A stretch of 64,000 nt of DNA from Alteromonas macleodii (GCF_903772925.1 NZ_LR812090.1:2376333-2440332); one strand, 5' to 3'; positions 42,720 to 54,980 are shown, counted from the first letter of the stretch. A program made the numbers and translations. The notes: generated from the letters alone by a model not told the origin.

Positions 42720-43075
42720 TGCTTATTACTATTTCAACGCCAAATTTGAGCCCTGAATACAAACAGCTTATTGAAGCCACTTTTAAGCAGGCGAACTCAA
42801 CTCATATTGTATTTGTTGGTGATGGCGTTTATGCCCCTGCATTAAACACCGCATTTTTTGAGCAGCTGGCCAATTCCGTAGGAATTACGGTAAAAAGTAC
42901 GGTAAAAAGTACGGTAGAAAGCGCGGTAAAAGACAAACCAACGCTTAGCCTATCGTTCTTGAGCACAGATGCGGCTGCTAGGGGCGCAAATCTGCCCGAA
43001 CATATTAATCCAATTTCCCACAAAGAACTCGCTGAAATATCAGCAAACAATCAGCACTGGATCCCTCTTTCATGA
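42719..43075 (+). CDS. tusB: Sulfur relay subunit TusB, repeat-expanded
   Basis: 118 residues, against about 95 for the family. It begins [14 protein letters not shown] and ends with [17 protein letters not shown], a TusB-like end. Residues 57-72 are four copies of a four-residue unit ([16 protein letters not shown]), encoded by a 12-bp tandem repeat at 42887-42934, which accounts for much of the extra length. Third subunit of TusBCD. Its TGA overlaps the tusE ATG by four bases. Confidence 0.87.
   Translation: MLITISTPNLSPEYKQLIEATFKQANSTHIVFVGDGVYAPALNTAFFEQLANSVGITVKSTVKSTVESAVKDKPTLSLSFLSTDAAARGANLPEHINPISHKELAEISANNQHWIPLS
42887..42934 (+). repeat. 12-bp tandem repeat inside tusB
   Basis: Four units: ACGGTAAAAAGT twice, ACGGTAGAAAGC and GCGGTAAAAGAC, all in frame. 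Confidence 0.92.
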
Positions 43076-43419
43076 CACAAGAAACCTATAGCTTAAATTA
43101 TAAAGGGCAAGCGATCCCTACAGACAAAGCCGGGTATTTACTCGACTATACCCTTTGGGAAGAAGGTATGGTGGAGTTTCTGGCGCAAGAAGAAAACATT
43201 GAGCTAACCGAGGCCCACTGGGAAGTGGTGCGCTTCGTACGCGCATTTTATGAAGAGTACGAAACCAGCCCAGCGATTCGTGCTTTGGTGAAAGCTATGG
43301 CCAATAAGTTTGGGCCAGAAAAAGGTAATAGCCGCTACCTGCAGCGACTCTTTAAAAAAGGCCCGGCGAAGCAAGCCACTAAACTAGCAGGATTACCTAA
43401 ACCTGCGAAATGCTTGTAA
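43072..43419 (+). CDS. tusE: Sulfur relay protein TusE
   Basis: 115-residue DsrC/TusE-family protein: [35 protein letters not shown], and a penultimate cysteine in KPAKCL that carries the persulfide. The second cysteine about ten residues upstream that marks dissimilatory DsrC is missing, so this is TusE. It delivers sulfur from TusBCD to MnmA. Last gene of tusDCBE. Confidence 0.94.
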   Translation: MTQETYSLNYKGQAIPTDKAGYLLDYTLWEEGMVEFLAQEENIELTEAHWEVVRFVRAFYEEYETSPAIRALVKAMANKFGPEKGNSRYLQRLFKKGPAKQATKLAGLPKPAKCL

Positions 43420-43463
43420 AGGCGGTATTGAAAAGGCCAGGCATCGCTCAGTTCTATTTTCCG

Positions 43464-44240
43464 TCAATCGCACCGCTCCGGAAAAGAGTACACTGTCTCT
43501 GCACAAAGAGTCTGGCCATTACTCTCATAGCAAGTACGCATACTCACTGTTCTTTTGCATATTCCTGGAGAGAGAGGCTCTAAAATATTTGGAGAATCTA
43601 AACCTGGGCCAATATAAGCCCCCCAATATTGGTTTTTTGCTTGGTTTTTAGCAAGTTCTCTTCGGCACTGCTCGTCGTCAGTAGTGGTATTAGTTGTTTC
43701 ATTTATTTCGCCATCCATAAATGCTAGCGCATGGGTCATCCCATCAATTTTAGACATGCCTCTCTCTAAGCTTAGTGTTACCGAATCTAACTTATATTCA
43801 TGATTTGTAGAGCGTTCCAACAAAAGACCAAGCCTAAAAACCAAGCGATTTTCAGCGTCACCAACAATAGCAATGTTAGACTCTCCACTTAAATCACGAT
43901 AAACATTAAGGTCTACTGAATGGCCATCGATTTCAATCTCTAGACCAGTCAATTCTCCACCTTTATCCATATCATTGAGATTTAAATTCTTTCCCTTCAC
44001 ATGTTCCATAATACTGCTTTCAATTTGGTTGCTGACTACTTTTTGCCGCCTTGTTCCATTGTAATATTCAGAGACAACATAACATGTGGCTGAGATTTCA
44101 GATTGTTCCTCTGCAGGTGAAGTATTTGAGGTTTTTTCCGGGCTATTAACGGAGTTCGGCTGCCCAGATTCAATCATAGTCGTAGCATTCACTATTGCGG
44201 GTAAGAGTACCAACGCCGCTAACATTGTTATTTTATTCAT
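43464..44240 (-). CDS. Secreted cysteine-containing protein, unknown function
   Basis: 258 residues from the ATG at 44240, which has AAGGA upstream. A signal peptide (MNKITMLAALVLLPAIVNA, cut near 19) is followed by a Ser/Thr/Glu-rich linker and a domain with several cysteines, four of them near the C-terminus (CKRTVSMRTCYESNGQTLC, then ERCD), probably disulfide-bonded in the periplasm. No family recognised. It converges on tusE. Confidence 0.65.
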   Translation of the reverse strand: MNKITMLAALVLLPAIVNATTMIESGQPNSVNSPEKTSNTSPAEEQSEISATCYVVSEYYNGTRRQKVVSNQIESSIMEHVKGKNLNLNDMDKGGELTGLEIEIDGHSVDLNVYRDLSGESNIAIVGDAENRLVFRLGLLLERSTNHEYKLDSVTLSLERGMSKIDGMTHALAFMDGEINETTNTTTDDEQCRRELAKNQAKNQYWGAYIGPGLDSPNILEPLSPGICKRTVSMRTCYESNGQTLCAETVYSFPERCD

Positions 44241-44595
44241 TGAAAAGTCCTTATTTCTTATAGTAATAAATGTAGACTGCAGCGCCCCTTTAATCAATAA
44301 TTTTGTTCAAAAATATCCATAATGATTTAGTAATTTATATCAAGCTTATAAATTAAGCATGACTCGCTTCGTCAAAATTATTATTCGACCAAAGCACTTT
44401 GCAGGGTTTGAAGACTGCTCAAAGATAGTTATTAAAAGCGCCGCCCCATTACTATTTATCTTAGTTTTGGTGTTGATATTGCAACACCTCTTTTACATTA
44501 GCGTTTTATCTAGGGTTTCAGGCACATTTTTCATACTTGCCATTAGAGAACACCTTAAACGTGAATGTTTTACATAAATGGACATAGGAGGCTGT
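44241..44595. other. Intergenic stretch before the host-attachment-family gene
   Basis: 355 bases. A 72-residue frame (44359-44577, with one hydrophobic stretch) has no ribosome site and is not accepted. A strong AGGAGG at its right end serves the gene at 44596. Nothing else stands out. Confidence 0.45.
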
Positions 44596-45033
44596 ATGAC
44601 AGTTCAAAGACACTACGTAATTGTGGCTAACCACGACGACGCCACAGCTTACACCTATACCAACCACGGAAGTGCACTCGTTGAAGTAAAGAAATGGCAC
44701 AATGAGTTTAGCGGCGCGAGTGACCAAGATATTTACACGGATAAACCCGGTAGACAATCGGCTCCCGCTTCACAAGTGCCGGGCGTTGATAGCATGAACC
44801 GAAAAGATGCCGCTGAACTTGAAGATGAACGATTTGCCAGTGACATTGCTGATTGGCTAGATGGCGAACGTAAGCGAGGTGCGCTAGGCTCAATAGATAT
44901 TATTAGCGGGCCGGGTTTTCTTGGTAAATTGCGAAACGGAATGTCATCTCAATGTTCAGACGTTGTCGATAAAGAAGTGAAAAAGAATGTTTTAGGCGCG
45001 GACGAGGAAACCTTACTTTCCTACCTTAAATAA
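44596..45033 (+). CDS. Host-attachment-protein family (PF10116-like)
   Basis: 145 residues from the ATG at 44596, with AGGAGG four bases upstream. YVIVANHDDATAYTYTNHG at the start, a DKPGR segment and SGPGFLGKLRNGM near 117-129 fit the family annotated as required for attachment to host cells. The name comes from plant-associated bacteria; the actual biochemical role is not established. Single gene followed by a hairpin. Confidence 0.75.
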   Translation: MTVQRHYVIVANHDDATAYTYTNHGSALVEVKKWHNEFSGASDQDIYTDKPGRQSAPASQVPGVDSMNRKDAAELEDERFASDIADWLDGERKRGALGSIDIISGPGFLGKLRNGMSSQCSDVVDKEVKKNVLGADEETLLSYLK

Positions 45034-45060
45034 AGCGTTTTCCTGTAAATCTAAGATTAG

Positions 45061-45084
45061 AGGCGGCTGTGATTAAGGCCGCCT
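45061..45084 (+). terminator. Hairpin after the host-attachment-family gene
   Basis: 7-bp arms AGGCGGC (45061-45067) and GCCGCCT (45078-45084), 27 bases after the stop; the T run is weak (TTCATCTTATT). Confidence 0.6.
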
Positions 45085-45120
45085 TCATCTTATTGGTATG
45101 CGTGGTATTATTTAAAAGTT

Positions 45121-45825
45121 TTAGTCAGCCTTTAACATATTAACTTCACCGATTGCCTCGGCACTTTTAAACGTTTTTACTCGCGTGACTTCAAGGTCGG
45201 TATAAATACGAGGATTATTCAGAATATACTCTACCTCATTATTTAAAAAGCCTTGTTTGTCAGCGGTTAGCCATGCATTAATAGCGTGACTATCATGAGG
45301 AAGAAAGCAGGGAATGGATTTTTCATGATACTGACTAAATCCATCTATTGGCGGTCGCGTCACCACTGCACAAGAATATAAACCGTTACTAAACCTCCGA
45401 TATACCGCACCAATAAGCAATGCTCCGCTGGTGGGTTTTATTAAATAATGTGCTTTTCCTTTTCCAGACGGATTTGACTCACCTACCGCCGTTGCTACGA
45501 CTATAGCCCGTCGTTCTCGAATAAACTTTCCCCAATAAGGGCTTTCTAGATTACGGGCATTGAATGTTGTTCTATTGCCAACTTCTAACGTATTGCCTAC
45601 GGGCTTAGCATCAAACCACCACGTAGCATCTATGGTGCTATCACCAGAAACAATTAAATTCGTAATTTGTCTTTCAGGTGCATTTCCAAAAGCGGGATAA
45701 AAGTTTATGACATTGCTTGTAGAAGATTCGTTGACAAAAAGCGGAATGGTTTGTGTGAGACCCACTTCTTCGAGTAGCGCTATAACGTCTGGTGAGTCAG
45801 TAATACGTTGTATAAATCCGCACAT
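45121..45825 (-). CDS. SRAP (YedK/HMCES-like) protein, divergent
   Basis: 234 residues from the ATG at 45825, which gives the required MCGF start (Cys2 is the catalytic residue after Met removal). TFNARNLES supplies the conserved Asn-x-Arg-x2-Glu-like segment and a histidine lies in HEKSIPCFLP. These proteins form a covalent link to abasic sites in single-stranded DNA. Odd: the usual G-(F/Y)-(Y/F)-E-W segment is replaced by AVGESN, so the glutamate is kept but the aromatic residues are lost. Confidence 0.82.
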   Translation of the reverse strand: MCGFIQRITDSPDVIALLEEVGLTQTIPLFVNESSTSNVINFYPAFGNAPERQITNLIVSGDSTIDATWWFDAKPVGNTLEVGNRTTFNARNLESPYWGKFIRERRAIVVATAVGESNPSGKGKAHYLIKPTSGALLIGAVYRRFSNGLYSCAVVTRPPIDGFSQYHEKSIPCFLPHDSHAINAWLTADKQGFLNNEVEYILNNPRIYTDLEVTRVKTFKSAEAIGEVNMLKAD

Positions 45826-45851
45826 TAACAAAATACCCATCAAACCCATAC

Positions 45852-45886
45852 AGAAAAAATCCGATACGAATACTCATATCGGATTT
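45852..45886 (-). terminator. Terminator of serS
   Basis: 10-bp arms AAATCCGATA (45857-45866) and TATCGGATTT (45877-45886) with a T run on the reverse strand, 43 bases after the serS stop. Confidence 0.85.
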
Positions 45887-45928
45887 CATATTATAGCTGG
45901 CAGAAATATTTCTCCACTGCAAAATGGG

Positions 45929-47233
<1,305 letters not shown>

Positions 47234-47237
47234 CTAA

Positions 47238-47621
47238 TTATCCTTTCATCAATTGAATGGCTAGCCAACCTGCTACTAAGCAAGCGCCAACGTTAAGAAA
47301 TACATTCGCTGCGGCTTTGAGCCACAACCCGTTTTCTAATAAAGTTAAGGTTTCAACAGAAAATGTTGAGAATGTAGTAAAGGCACCTAATAGGCCTACA
47401 CCGATGAGAGCACGGTAAGGAGAATCGCTTAAATCGTGACGTTCAATAATACCGTACAGTAATGCGAGTGCAAACGACCCAACCACATTCACCGTTAGTG
47501 TACCAAACGGCATGTGTTTTCCAAATAAGGAATCAACGCTTGTGGTAACAAAATAGCGTAAACAGGCGCCAGTCGCCCCGCCTGCGGCAATAAAACAATA
47601 CAAAGCTAACCCTTGAGGCAC
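47238..47621 (-). CDS. crcB: Fluoride channel CrcB
   Basis: 127 residues with four helices; GGATGACLRYFV, GTLTVNVVGSFALALLYG and GLLGAFTTFSTFSVE are the Fluc/CrcB signatures that line the fluoride pore. It exports fluoride as a dual-topology dimer. The start is GTG (47621). No fluoride riboswitch is seen upstream. It sits 10 bases before serS. Confidence 0.95.
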   Translation of the reverse strand: MPQGLALYCFIAAGGATGACLRYFVTTSVDSLFGKHMPFGTLTVNVVGSFALALLYGIIERHDLSDSPYRALIGVGLLGAFTTFSTFSVETLTLLENGLWLKAAANVFLNVGACLVAGWLAIQLMKG

Positions 47622-47698
47622 GTAAAACTCCCTAGCCCGTTCTTATTATGAACTAATCCATAGTGTCTTTGAATTAGTGGAGGTGCATGTGTACAACT

Positions 47699-49006
47699 CT
47701 ACCTTTTATTATTGCTTCTCGCATTAAGAGAGTCGAGAAATTCCCGTTTGGCTTTAAGCGCTTTTTCTAAACCGCGCTCGTTAGGATTGTATAAGCGAGT
47801 TCCGGCAAGGCTTTCTGGTAAGTATGTTTCGCCAGCGGCGAAGGCATTCGGCTCGTTGTGTGCATAGCGATAACCGTCTCCATGACCCAGTTCTTTCATA
47901 AGCGACGTAGGCGCATTGCGTAAATGCATAGGTACCGGTGCATCAGAGGTCTTTCGCGCTAACGATTTTGCTTCGTTAAACGCCATGTAAACCGCATTAC
48001 TTTTTGCAGCTAAGGCACAGTAAACGGCGGCTTGCGCAATGGCACGCTCGCCCTCTGCAGGTCCTACTCGATGAAATGTATCCCATGCGTTTATGCATAG
48101 CTGCATAGCCCTGGGGTCGGCGTTACCAATATCTTCAGACGCGATAGCCAGTAATCGCCTCCCCACGTAAAGTGCATCACCGCCGCCATCCAAAATTCTT
48201 GCATACCAGTAAAGAGCTGCGTCAGGATCTGATCCCCTCACTGATTTATGAAAGGCTGAAATTAAATCGTAGAAGGTATCGCCTTTGTTGTTGTAACTGG
48301 CGACTTTCTCGCCTACCGCATGCTCAACATCGCTAACGGTAATATCGTTAGCACTTGTGAAGTCTGCAGCCAGCTCTAAATAGGTAAGAAGGCGCCGGGC
48401 GTCGCCACCGCTTAAATCTATAAGAGCGTTTCTTGCTATGTCTTCAATACCAAGGGCTCTGTCGCCCAGACCTTTTTCACTGTCACTCAGTGCTCTATCA
48501 ACTAATTCAGACAGCGCGTGTTGTTCAAGTGTTTTTAGTACGTAAACGCGAACTCGAGATAACAGCGCTTTGTTTAATTCAAACGACGGGTTCTCTGTAG
48601 TTGCGCCAATAAAGGTAACCACACCAGATTCAACAAATGGCAAAAACGCATCTTGTTGGCTTTTGTTGAACCTGTGAACTTCATCTACAAAAAGCAGCGT
48701 TCGCTGATTATAGCGGGCGTTCTCTTCAGCTGTGTCCATAGCGGCTCTGATATCTTTAACCCCAGAAGTAACGGCTGAGATCCGCAAAACAGACGCATTA
48801 GTGTACTGTGCGATAAGTTCAGCGAGGGTGGTTTTGCCCGTTCCTGGCGGCCCCCACAAGATCATAGAGTGGCAGTGGCCCGCCTCTAACATTTTACGAA
48901 GCGGTTTGCCCTCGCCAAGTAAATGTTCCTGTCCGCTGTACTCGTCTATGGTAACTGGGCGCATGCGCGCCGCTAGGGGCGCAAATTCTTGATTAACGCT
49001 GGTCAT
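47699..49006 (-). CDS. rarA: Replication-associated recombination protein RarA
   Basis: 435-residue AAA+ ATPase (447 in E. coli). Walker [12 protein letters not shown] near 53-63, Walker [11 protein letters not shown] near 108, sensor [10 protein letters not shown] near 140 and a C-terminal clamp-loader-like tetramerisation domain. It acts at stalled replication forks. The ATG at 49006 lies within the end of lolA, an overlap of 14 bases; a TTG one codon upstream is possible. Confidence 0.96.
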   Translation of the reverse strand: MTSVNQEFAPLAARMRPVTIDEYSGQEHLLGEGKPLRKMLEAGHCHSMILWGPPGTGKTTLAELIAQYTNASVLRISAVTSGVKDIRAAMDTAEENARYNQRTLLFVDEVHRFNKSQQDAFLPFVESGVVTFIGATTENPSFELNKALLSRVRVYVLKTLEQHALSELVDRALSDSEKGLGDRALGIEDIARNALIDLSGGDARRLLTYLELAADFTSANDITVSDVEHAVGEKVASYNNKGDTFYDLISAFHKSVRGSDPDAALYWYARILDGGGDALYVGRRLLAIASEDIGNADPRAMQLCINAWDTFHRVGPAEGERAIAQAAVYCALAAKSNAVYMAFNEAKSLARKTSDAPVPMHLRNAPTSLMKELGHGDGYRYAHNEPNAFAAGETYLPESLAGTRLYNPNERGLEKALKAKREFLDSLNARSNNKR

Positions 49007-49790
49007 CAACTATGAAGCTATCTGGAATATCAACTGAGAAGGTGTCGGCGGGTACTGGAAAGCGTGTTTCAATATTATTGAACACTAGCGTGCTGATTTG
49101 CTGTTGCGCATCAAGCATATTAAGCGAAGCAAGTTCATCATCTTGATTGAACGTTAACGTAAGCGTGACAATTTGACCGCCTTCTTCCTTCGGTGTGATT
49201 TGATAACTTTGCAAGGCAGGGCCATTATTGATGTCACTCGTCGCGTTGTTAGCAGATACCCCACTGCTCATTTGGCTAATAGAAAATTTCGACCACGTTG
49301 CTTCATCCGTAGAAGTAAGCAAAACAATAGGGTTGTCTTTTATTGCATTCGCTTGGGATATTACCGTTACTTGTTCTACGAAGGTATCTACATTCCACAC
49401 CGCTTCACCATCGGATACCAGCAAGGTTTCATCAGGAAACGTGGTTTCCCAACGTAACTTATTTGGGCGGGTCATGGTTAACGTACCCTGGGCCTCGTGC
49501 ACAATATTTTGCTGCGCGTCCACCACTGTTTGGTCAAAGCCTGCACGAAACTGTTTCATGTCACTTAATAAAGCTTGAAGCGATGAACTGACAGCATCAC
49601 TTTCGCTAACTGAAGTAGCAATAGCAACTGTGTCAGCGCTATCGTTGTACGCACTCTGAATGTTAGTGGCGTTAAGCTCTACTGAAGCATTTGCAGAGGC
49701 CTCTGCTACATCCGCTACGGTTAGTGCGCTTGTAGAGAATGCGCTTGTAGAGAATGCGCTTATAAAATAAACCGAAACTGCTTTATTCAT
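48993..49790 (-). CDS. lolA: Outer-membrane lipoprotein carrier LolA
   Basis: 265 residues, longer than the usual 200 or so. The LolA fold region starts near residue 68 ([39 protein letters not shown]) and LolA shuttles lipoproteins through the periplasm. The N-terminus is odd: a signal-like stretch MNKAVSVYF followed by tandem FSTSA units from a 15-bp repeat and a Ser/Ala/Asn-rich linker before the domain. It lies between ftsK and rarA, the conserved order. Confidence 0.88.
   Translation of the reverse strand: MNKAVSVYFISAFSTSAFSTSALTVADVAEASANASVELNATNIQSAYNDSADTVAIATSVSESDAVSSSLQALLSDMKQFRAGFDQTVVDAQQNIVHEAQGTLTMTRPNKLRWETTFPDETLLVSDGEAVWNVDTFVEQVTVISQANAIKDNPIVLLTSTDEATWSKFSISQMSSGVSANNATSDINNGPALQSYQITPKEEGGQIVTLTLTFNQDDELASLNMLDAQQQISTLVFNNIETRFPVPADTFSVDIPDSFIVDDQR
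49726..49764 (-). repeat. 15-bp tandem repeat in the lolA signal region
   Basis: GCGCTTGTAGAGAAT on the plus strand at 49726-49740 and 49741-49755, then a partial copy to 49764. It encodes FSTSA units. Confidence 0.9.
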
Positions 49791-49806
49791 TTATTCAATC
49801 CATTCG

Positions 49807-52632
49807 TTATTCTTTGTGGGGCGGCGGTGCAAGCACCTCACGGTTTCCGTTATGCCCCTGTGCACTTACGACACCACTCATTTCCATTTGTTCAACTAAG
49901 CGCGCTGCACGGTTGTAACCAATTCTAAATTTACGCTGCACGCTTGAGACACTGGCACGACGAGTTTCGGTAACAAATGCAACGGCCTCATCATAGAATG
50001 CATCGAATTCTTGGTCTTCGCCCTCGGGCTGCTCTCCTGGCAATAATACTTCTGCGGTTGCTTCGCCGTTAAGGATCTCATCAATGTACTCTGGCTCGCC
50101 GCGCTTCTGCCAGTCGGCCACTACCGCGTGTACTTCATGATCGTCAACAAACGCTCCGTGAACACGGGTAGGTACTGGGCTTCCCGGTGGAAGATAAAGC
50201 ATATCACCCATACCTAGTAAGGTTTCTGCGCCTTGTTGGTCGAGTATAGTTCTAGAGTCTATTTTGCTTGATACCTGGAATGCACAACGGGTTGGGATGT
50301 TCGCTTTAATCAAACCGGTGATTACGTCTACCGATGGACGCTGCGTAGCAAGAATAAGGTGAATGCCTGCCGCACGGGCTTTTTGGGCAATACGCGCAAT
50401 AAGCTCTTCAACTTTTTTGCCTACAATCATCATCATATCGGCAAATTCGTCCACTACCACAACAATAGCCGGAAGTTTTGCTAAGTCTGGCGCTTCGGCA
50501 TCCATACTTTCTTCATTTTTCCAAAGCGGATCTTTAATTGGCGTACCATTAGCAATGGCTTCTTCTACCTTAGCGTTATAACCTTTGAGGTTACGCACAC
50601 CAAGGGCGCTCATTAAGCGATAACGGCGTTCCATTTCACCTACACACCAACGAAGTGCATTGGCGGCCTCTTTCATGTCGGTCACAACCTCAGAAAGCAA
50701 GTGCGGTATACCTTCATACACCGAAAGTTCAAGCATCTTAGGGTCTATCATGATCATGCGAACGTCTTCAGGCGTGCTTTTATAAAGCAAACTCAAGATC
50801 ATTACGTTTACACCCACAGATTTACCTGAACCTGTAGTACCAGCAACTAAAAGGTGAGGCATTTTAGCTAAATCAACCACTACTGGCTGACCAGAGATAT
50901 CTGCACCCAACACCATGGTTAAAGGCGATTTATTAGACTGGAAGGTATCGCAGCTAATTACTTCACTTAAACGCACCATTTCGCGTTTTTTGTTGGGGAG
51001 TTCTAACCCAATAACCGACTTACCTGGAATAACCTCTACTACACGCACAGAAATAGCTGACATTGCACGGGCTAAATCTTTTGATAACCCTGTAATTTTA
51101 CTTACTTTAACGCCAGGCGCTAGGTCTAGCTCAAAGCGCGTAATTACTGGGCCTGGGTACACACCCACTACAGTGGCTTCAATATTGAAATCAGCAAGCT
51201 TTTCTTCCACCAAGCGAGAAATTCCTTCAATCTCTTCTGGTGTTAACGGGTTCTCATGTTTGTCAGCACGTTCTAGCAAATCAAACGAAGGCATAGGTGG
51301 CAAATCAGGGTCAACCTCATTCGATTTCGCCTTAACAGGCTTAGCACCAAGTGCTGCAGGCGCGAATGCTTGATTGCTTTCTTGGCTCGCTGTTTGTGCC
51401 TGTTCTGTATGTGAATGCGCCTCTAGTGATTGAGGCGTTTGTGTCTGTGCTGCAGGCGCAGGTGTTTCACTAACATTTACGGAAGACGTAGGCTTACTTC
51501 CCGTTTCATAAGGCAAGTCTTCGTCAAACTCTTCTAGCTCGTCAAAGTTAATATGTGGGCTTTGCTGAACCTGAGGCTCACTTCGAGTATTTTCACTTTC
51601 TGACGACACTGGCTCATCTTGGTTAGAATTACCTAAACCTGATTTATCTTTAAAGCTACCCGTTACCGCATTACGCATACCTGATAGCGAAAATGCTGAC
51701 TTCTTCGTCTCAGGTTCACTTTCGCCAGCGTTTGAAAGTGCTTCATCGCTTCGTAAGTTTTCGCTATCTTGTGTCGACTTACCTTCAGCTTGTGCGTTAT
51801 CGCCGACATCATAAGTATAGAACGGTGGCTCATTATTAAGCTCATCAATACCGAAAGAGGGTTCATTGCGAGTCGAAGTTGCTCTCTGCGTAGGCGTTTG
51901 CGGTTGCTGTGACTGCTCCTGAACTTGTGCGGAAGAAGCTAAGGGTTCTGCTCGCATACTGGTAATATCCAGCTCGGAAGTATCGGTGCTTTCTTGATTT
52001 GATGATTTGTTGGCCAACGCGAGACGGGGCATTTCAAGTGCCAATAAACTTTGTGGTGCAGACAGGGTTTTACGCCCCAACCACAGCGTTCCTTCTCCCA
52101 ACCTGTCAATAATAGTAAGCCAGCTAATACCTGTTAATAGCGTAAAGCCCGTACAGAAAAAGCAAAGCAGCAATAGAATAGTACCGGCAGTATTAAAGTA
52201 CGGTATAAGCGCTGAACTAATCACATCACCAACAAAGCCGCCTGCTGAAAAGTTGTATATATCATCAAAATTGATACTGGCGATGCCCGTTGCGCCAAGG
52301 GCCATTAATAACCCACCGATAATTCTCAACCCAATGGTGAGATAGTCGAATTCGTCCAATTCTTTAATGTGCTGAAAAAGGAACCACCCTAAAAATGCAG
52401 AGCCAAATGGGAGCAAATAAGCGAGAAAACCAAACGAAAATAGCAATAAGTCTGCAACCCATGCCCCAGTCGCGCCAACCCAATTGTGAATGTCTAATTG
52501 TAAACCAGCCTGACTCCAACCTGGATCACCTGGATGAAAAGATACTAGTGCCAGCAATAAGAAAAAGGCGAAAACACAGGCGATAATCATGCCTGCTTCC
52601 CACACTCGCTGAACCCCTGTTAATCGCGCCAT
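49807..52632 (-). CDS. ftsK: DNA translocase FtsK
   Basis: 941 residues: four N-terminal membrane helices within about 1-175 that anchor it at the septum, a Ser/Gln/Glu-rich linker about 200-450, then the RecA-like motor with Walker [14 protein letters not shown] near 600 and Walker [13 protein letters not shown] near 715, and the C-terminal gamma winged helix ([20 protein letters not shown]) that reads KOPS sites. It pumps chromosomes at division and activates XerCD. The linker is shorter than in E. coli (1329 residues). Confidence 0.97.
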   Translation of the reverse strand: MARLTGVQRVWEAGMIIACVFAFFLLLALVSFHPGDPGWSQAGLQLDIHNWVGATGAWVADLLLFSFGFLAYLLPFGSAFLGWFLFQHIKELDEFDYLTIGLRIIGGLLMALGATGIASINFDDIYNFSAGGFVGDVISSALIPYFNTAGTILLLLCFFCTGFTLLTGISWLTIIDRLGEGTLWLGRKTLSAPQSLLALEMPRLALANKSSNQESTDTSELDITSMRAEPLASSAQVQEQSQQPQTPTQRATSTRNEPSFGIDELNNEPPFYTYDVGDNAQAEGKSTQDSENLRSDEALSNAGESEPETKKSAFSLSGMRNAVTGSFKDKSGLGNSNQDEPVSSESENTRSEPQVQQSPHINFDELEEFDEDLPYETGSKPTSSVNVSETPAPAAQTQTPQSLEAHSHTEQAQTASQESNQAFAPAALGAKPVKAKSNEVDPDLPPMPSFDLLERADKHENPLTPEEIEGISRLVEEKLADFNIEATVVGVYPGPVITRFELDLAPGVKVSKITGLSKDLARAMSAISVRVVEVIPGKSVIGLELPNKKREMVRLSEVISCDTFQSNKSPLTMVLGADISGQPVVVDLAKMPHLLVAGTTGSGKSVGVNVMILSLLYKSTPEDVRMIMIDPKMLELSVYEGIPHLLSEVVTDMKEAANALRWCVGEMERRYRLMSALGVRNLKGYNAKVEEAIANGTPIKDPLWKNEESMDAEAPDLAKLPAIVVVVDEFADMMMIVGKKVEELIARIAQKARAAGIHLILATQRPSVDVITGLIKANIPTRCAFQVSSKIDSRTILDQQGAETLLGMGDMLYLPPGSPVPTRVHGAFVDDHEVHAVVADWQKRGEPEYIDEILNGEATAEVLLPGEQPEGEDQEFDAFYDEAVAFVTETRRASVSSVQRKFRIGYNRAARLVEQMEMSGVVSAQGHNGNREVLAPPPHKE

Positions 52633-52921
52633 AACCCTAAAGAACCTTCAATTTCTATCGCATGTAGTTTTATATCGACTAAGAGTCTTAGTCTATACGT
52701 ACTATCTTTGCGCTAAACGCTACAAAGAGCTTAGCGAACTCTTTGCAATCCCTACATAATTATTATTTGAGTAATTTGGTAAGTAGCTGAACCTAATGAT
52801 AAAACTATCGGTATGCTCCCCTACCCTATTGTATGTGAACCGCAACAATCCTTTCGTTGCACACAAACACTGTATTTTTGCACAGCCTACCATAAAAACC
52901 CACTATTGAGCCATGGTTTCA

Positions 52922-53407
52922 TTACTTCAAATTAATGCGCAGTGATGATGTGCTTTTTACTTCTTCCATCACAACATATGTCCGCGACTCACTTACCCCC
53001 GGTAAACGCAACAATGTATCACCCAACAGTTTTCTATAACTGCCCATATCCGCAACACGCGCTTTTAATAAGAAGTCGAAATCACCAGAGACCAAGTGAC
53101 ACTCTTGAATATCGTCATGTAGTTTTACCGCAGCAGAAAATTCTGCAAAGATATCCACCGATGTTTTGGTTAATGTAATCTCAACGAACACGAGCATAGC
53201 AGCGCCAAGCTTTTCTGGGTCAACTAAGGCGTGGTAGCCTTTTATATAGCCCTGAGCCTCTAATCTCTTGACTCTCTCTAAGCAAGGGCTTGGGCTTAAG
53301 CCGACTTCTTTAGCAAGTTCGACATTAGATATACGCCCGTTCTTCTGCAGTTGCACCAGTATATTCCTGTCTATTCGGTCAAGGTGTTTAGGCGTCTTCA
53401 CCAACAT
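52922..53407 (-). CDS. lrp: Leucine-responsive regulatory protein Lrp
   Basis: 161-residue AsnC/Lrp-family regulator. Helix-turn-helix RISNVELAKEVGLSPSPCLERVKRLE near 26-51 and a C-terminal RAM ligand domain, with the near full-length match expected of Lrp (164 in E. coli). It is divergent from ald, a known type of Lrp target, across 185 bases, and upstream of ftsK, the conserved order. Confidence 0.93.
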   Translation of the reverse strand: MLVKTPKHLDRIDRNILVQLQKNGRISNVELAKEVGLSPSPCLERVKRLEAQGYIKGYHALVDPEKLGAAMLVFVEITLTKTSVDIFAEFSAAVKLHDDIQECHLVSGDFDFLLKARVADMGSYRKLLGDTLLRLPGVSESRTYVVMEEVKSTSSLRINLK

Positions 53408-53592
53408 ATAAAATACCTCATAAGCTATCTTTCAAAGAATTATATGCCACACAAGCCCATTATTCAGCAGATAGTTCGTTTTTTTATGGCGTATACTCGC
53501 TAAATATGTTTACGGGCTTTCAAGACCGATTGCTACGAAACAAAGTTCAACCAGAGCCACATAGAAGCTCGTTATAAAATTGAGGACGATAC

Positions 53593-54726
53593 ATGTTAGT
53601 TGGTGTACCAAAAGAAATTAAGAACCACGAATATCGTGTTGGCTTGACGCCAGCAGCAGTAAAAGAATTTGTTACTCACGGTCATAGTGTTCTTGTTGAA
53701 ACTAATGCTGGTGATGCTATCGGTTTCACTGACGAAATGTATGTAGATGCTGGTGCTGCGATTGCACCTACTGCTGAGCAAGTGTTTGCTGAAGCGGAAA
53801 TGATTGTAAAAGTGAAAGAGCCTCAACCAAACGAATGTAAAATGCTTCGTAAGGGACAAACGCTTTATACTTACCTTCATTTAGCCCCAGATCCTACTCA
53901 AACTAAGTTATTAGTTGAGTCAGGCGCTACCTGCATTGCTTATGAAACAGTAACTGACGACCGTGGTGGGCTTCCACTACTTGCACCAATGAGTGAAGTA
54001 GCGGGCCGTATGTCAGTGCAAGCGGGCGCGCATTATCTAGAAAAAGCGCATGGCGGCAGCGGCACCCTTCTTGGTGGTGTACCTGGCGTAGCACCAGGCA
54101 AAGTTCTGGTAATTGGTGGTGGTGTTGTAGGAACTAACGCAGCGAAAATGGCACTTGGCCTTGGCGCTGATGTAACCATTTTAGACCGTTCACTTCCGCG
54201 TCTTCGCCAGCTTGATGATATCTTTAATGGCCAAGTTAAAACAGTTTACTCTACCGTTGATGCAATCGAGCAATACTCTTCTGAAGCAGACCTTGTTGTT
54301 GGTGCAGTACTTATTCCTGGCGCAGCAGCACCTAAACTACTTACTCGTGAACAAATTAAAGCGATGAAGCCGGGCTCTGTGCTTGTAGATGTTGCTATTG
54401 ACCAAGGTGGCTGTTTTGAAACTTCTAAAGCCACTACGCACCAAGACCCAGTTTACGTTGTCGATGACGTAGTTCACTACTGTGTAGCTAACATGCCAGG
54501 CGGTGTTGCACGTACTTCTACTATGGCGCTTAACAATGCGACCTTGCCATTTGGTTTGGCTCTGGCAAACAAAGGCCCAGCCAAAGCTATGTTAGAAGAC
54601 AAGCACCTGCTAAACGGCTTAAACGTTCACGAAGGTAAAGTAACCTATAAAGCGGTTGTTGATGCACTAGGTGAAGAACTAGGTTTAACCTATACGCCAG
54701 CTGAAGTAGCGCTTAAAGGCGAATAA
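53593..54726 (+). CDS. ald: Alanine dehydrogenase
   Basis: 377 residues. [20 protein letters not shown] at the start, catalytic K75-region KVKEPQPNE, the catalytic histidine in YTYLHLAPD and the NAD-binding [20 protein letters not shown] near 177-196 mark alanine dehydrogenase, which interconverts L-alanine and pyruvate plus ammonia. Divergent from lrp, whose product probably controls it. Confidence 0.96.
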   Translation: MLVGVPKEIKNHEYRVGLTPAAVKEFVTHGHSVLVETNAGDAIGFTDEMYVDAGAAIAPTAEQVFAEAEMIVKVKEPQPNECKMLRKGQTLYTYLHLAPDPTQTKLLVESGATCIAYETVTDDRGGLPLLAPMSEVAGRMSVQAGAHYLEKAHGGSGTLLGGVPGVAPGKVLVIGGGVVGTNAAKMALGLGADVTILDRSLPRLRQLDDIFNGQVKTVYSTVDAIEQYSSEADLVVGAVLIPGAAAPKLLTREQIKAMKPGSVLVDVAIDQGGCFETSKATTHQDPVYVVDDVVHYCVANMPGGVARTSTMALNNATLPFGLALANKGPAKAMLEDKHLLNGLNVHEGKVTYKAVVDALGEELGLTYTPAEVALKGE

Positions 54727-54794
54727 GGTTTTTCGATTATTCCCAGAGCGTTCGAGCGCTTTGGTGAATAAAAAGCCTTAGATAATGGCATAAG

Positions 54795-54835
54795 AAAAAA
54801 AGCTCGGTATGTGAATACCACATCCGAGCTTTTTT
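54795..54835. terminator. Bidirectional terminator after ald
   Basis: Outer arms AGCTCGG (54801-54807) and CCGAGCT (54824-54830) with inner ATGTG/CACAT pairing, an A run before and a T run after, so it can act on both strands. Confidence 0.9.
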
Positions 54836-54980
54836 GTATCTGATAACTTAGTGACGAGATAAACTTAACTTTTATTGCTTTAACACTTTGATTCCAAGAT
54901 ATCCTGGTAGCGCTTTCAGTGCGTAACTCACCCTGTATCAAGCCAAATAACTAAGCGTACAAAAGGTTTCTTAAGTCGCG

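Noticed and set aside
43072..43419. DsrC of dissimilatory sulfur metabolism
   Set aside because: Only the penultimate cysteine is present and the gene follows tusDCB, so TusE is the better call.
44359..44577. Forward frame of 72 residues with one hydrophobic segment
   Set aside because: No ribosome site and no recognisable homology; too weak to call.
47622..47698. Fluoride riboswitch upstream of crcB
   Set aside because: The region lacks the conserved crcB motif pseudoknot sequences.
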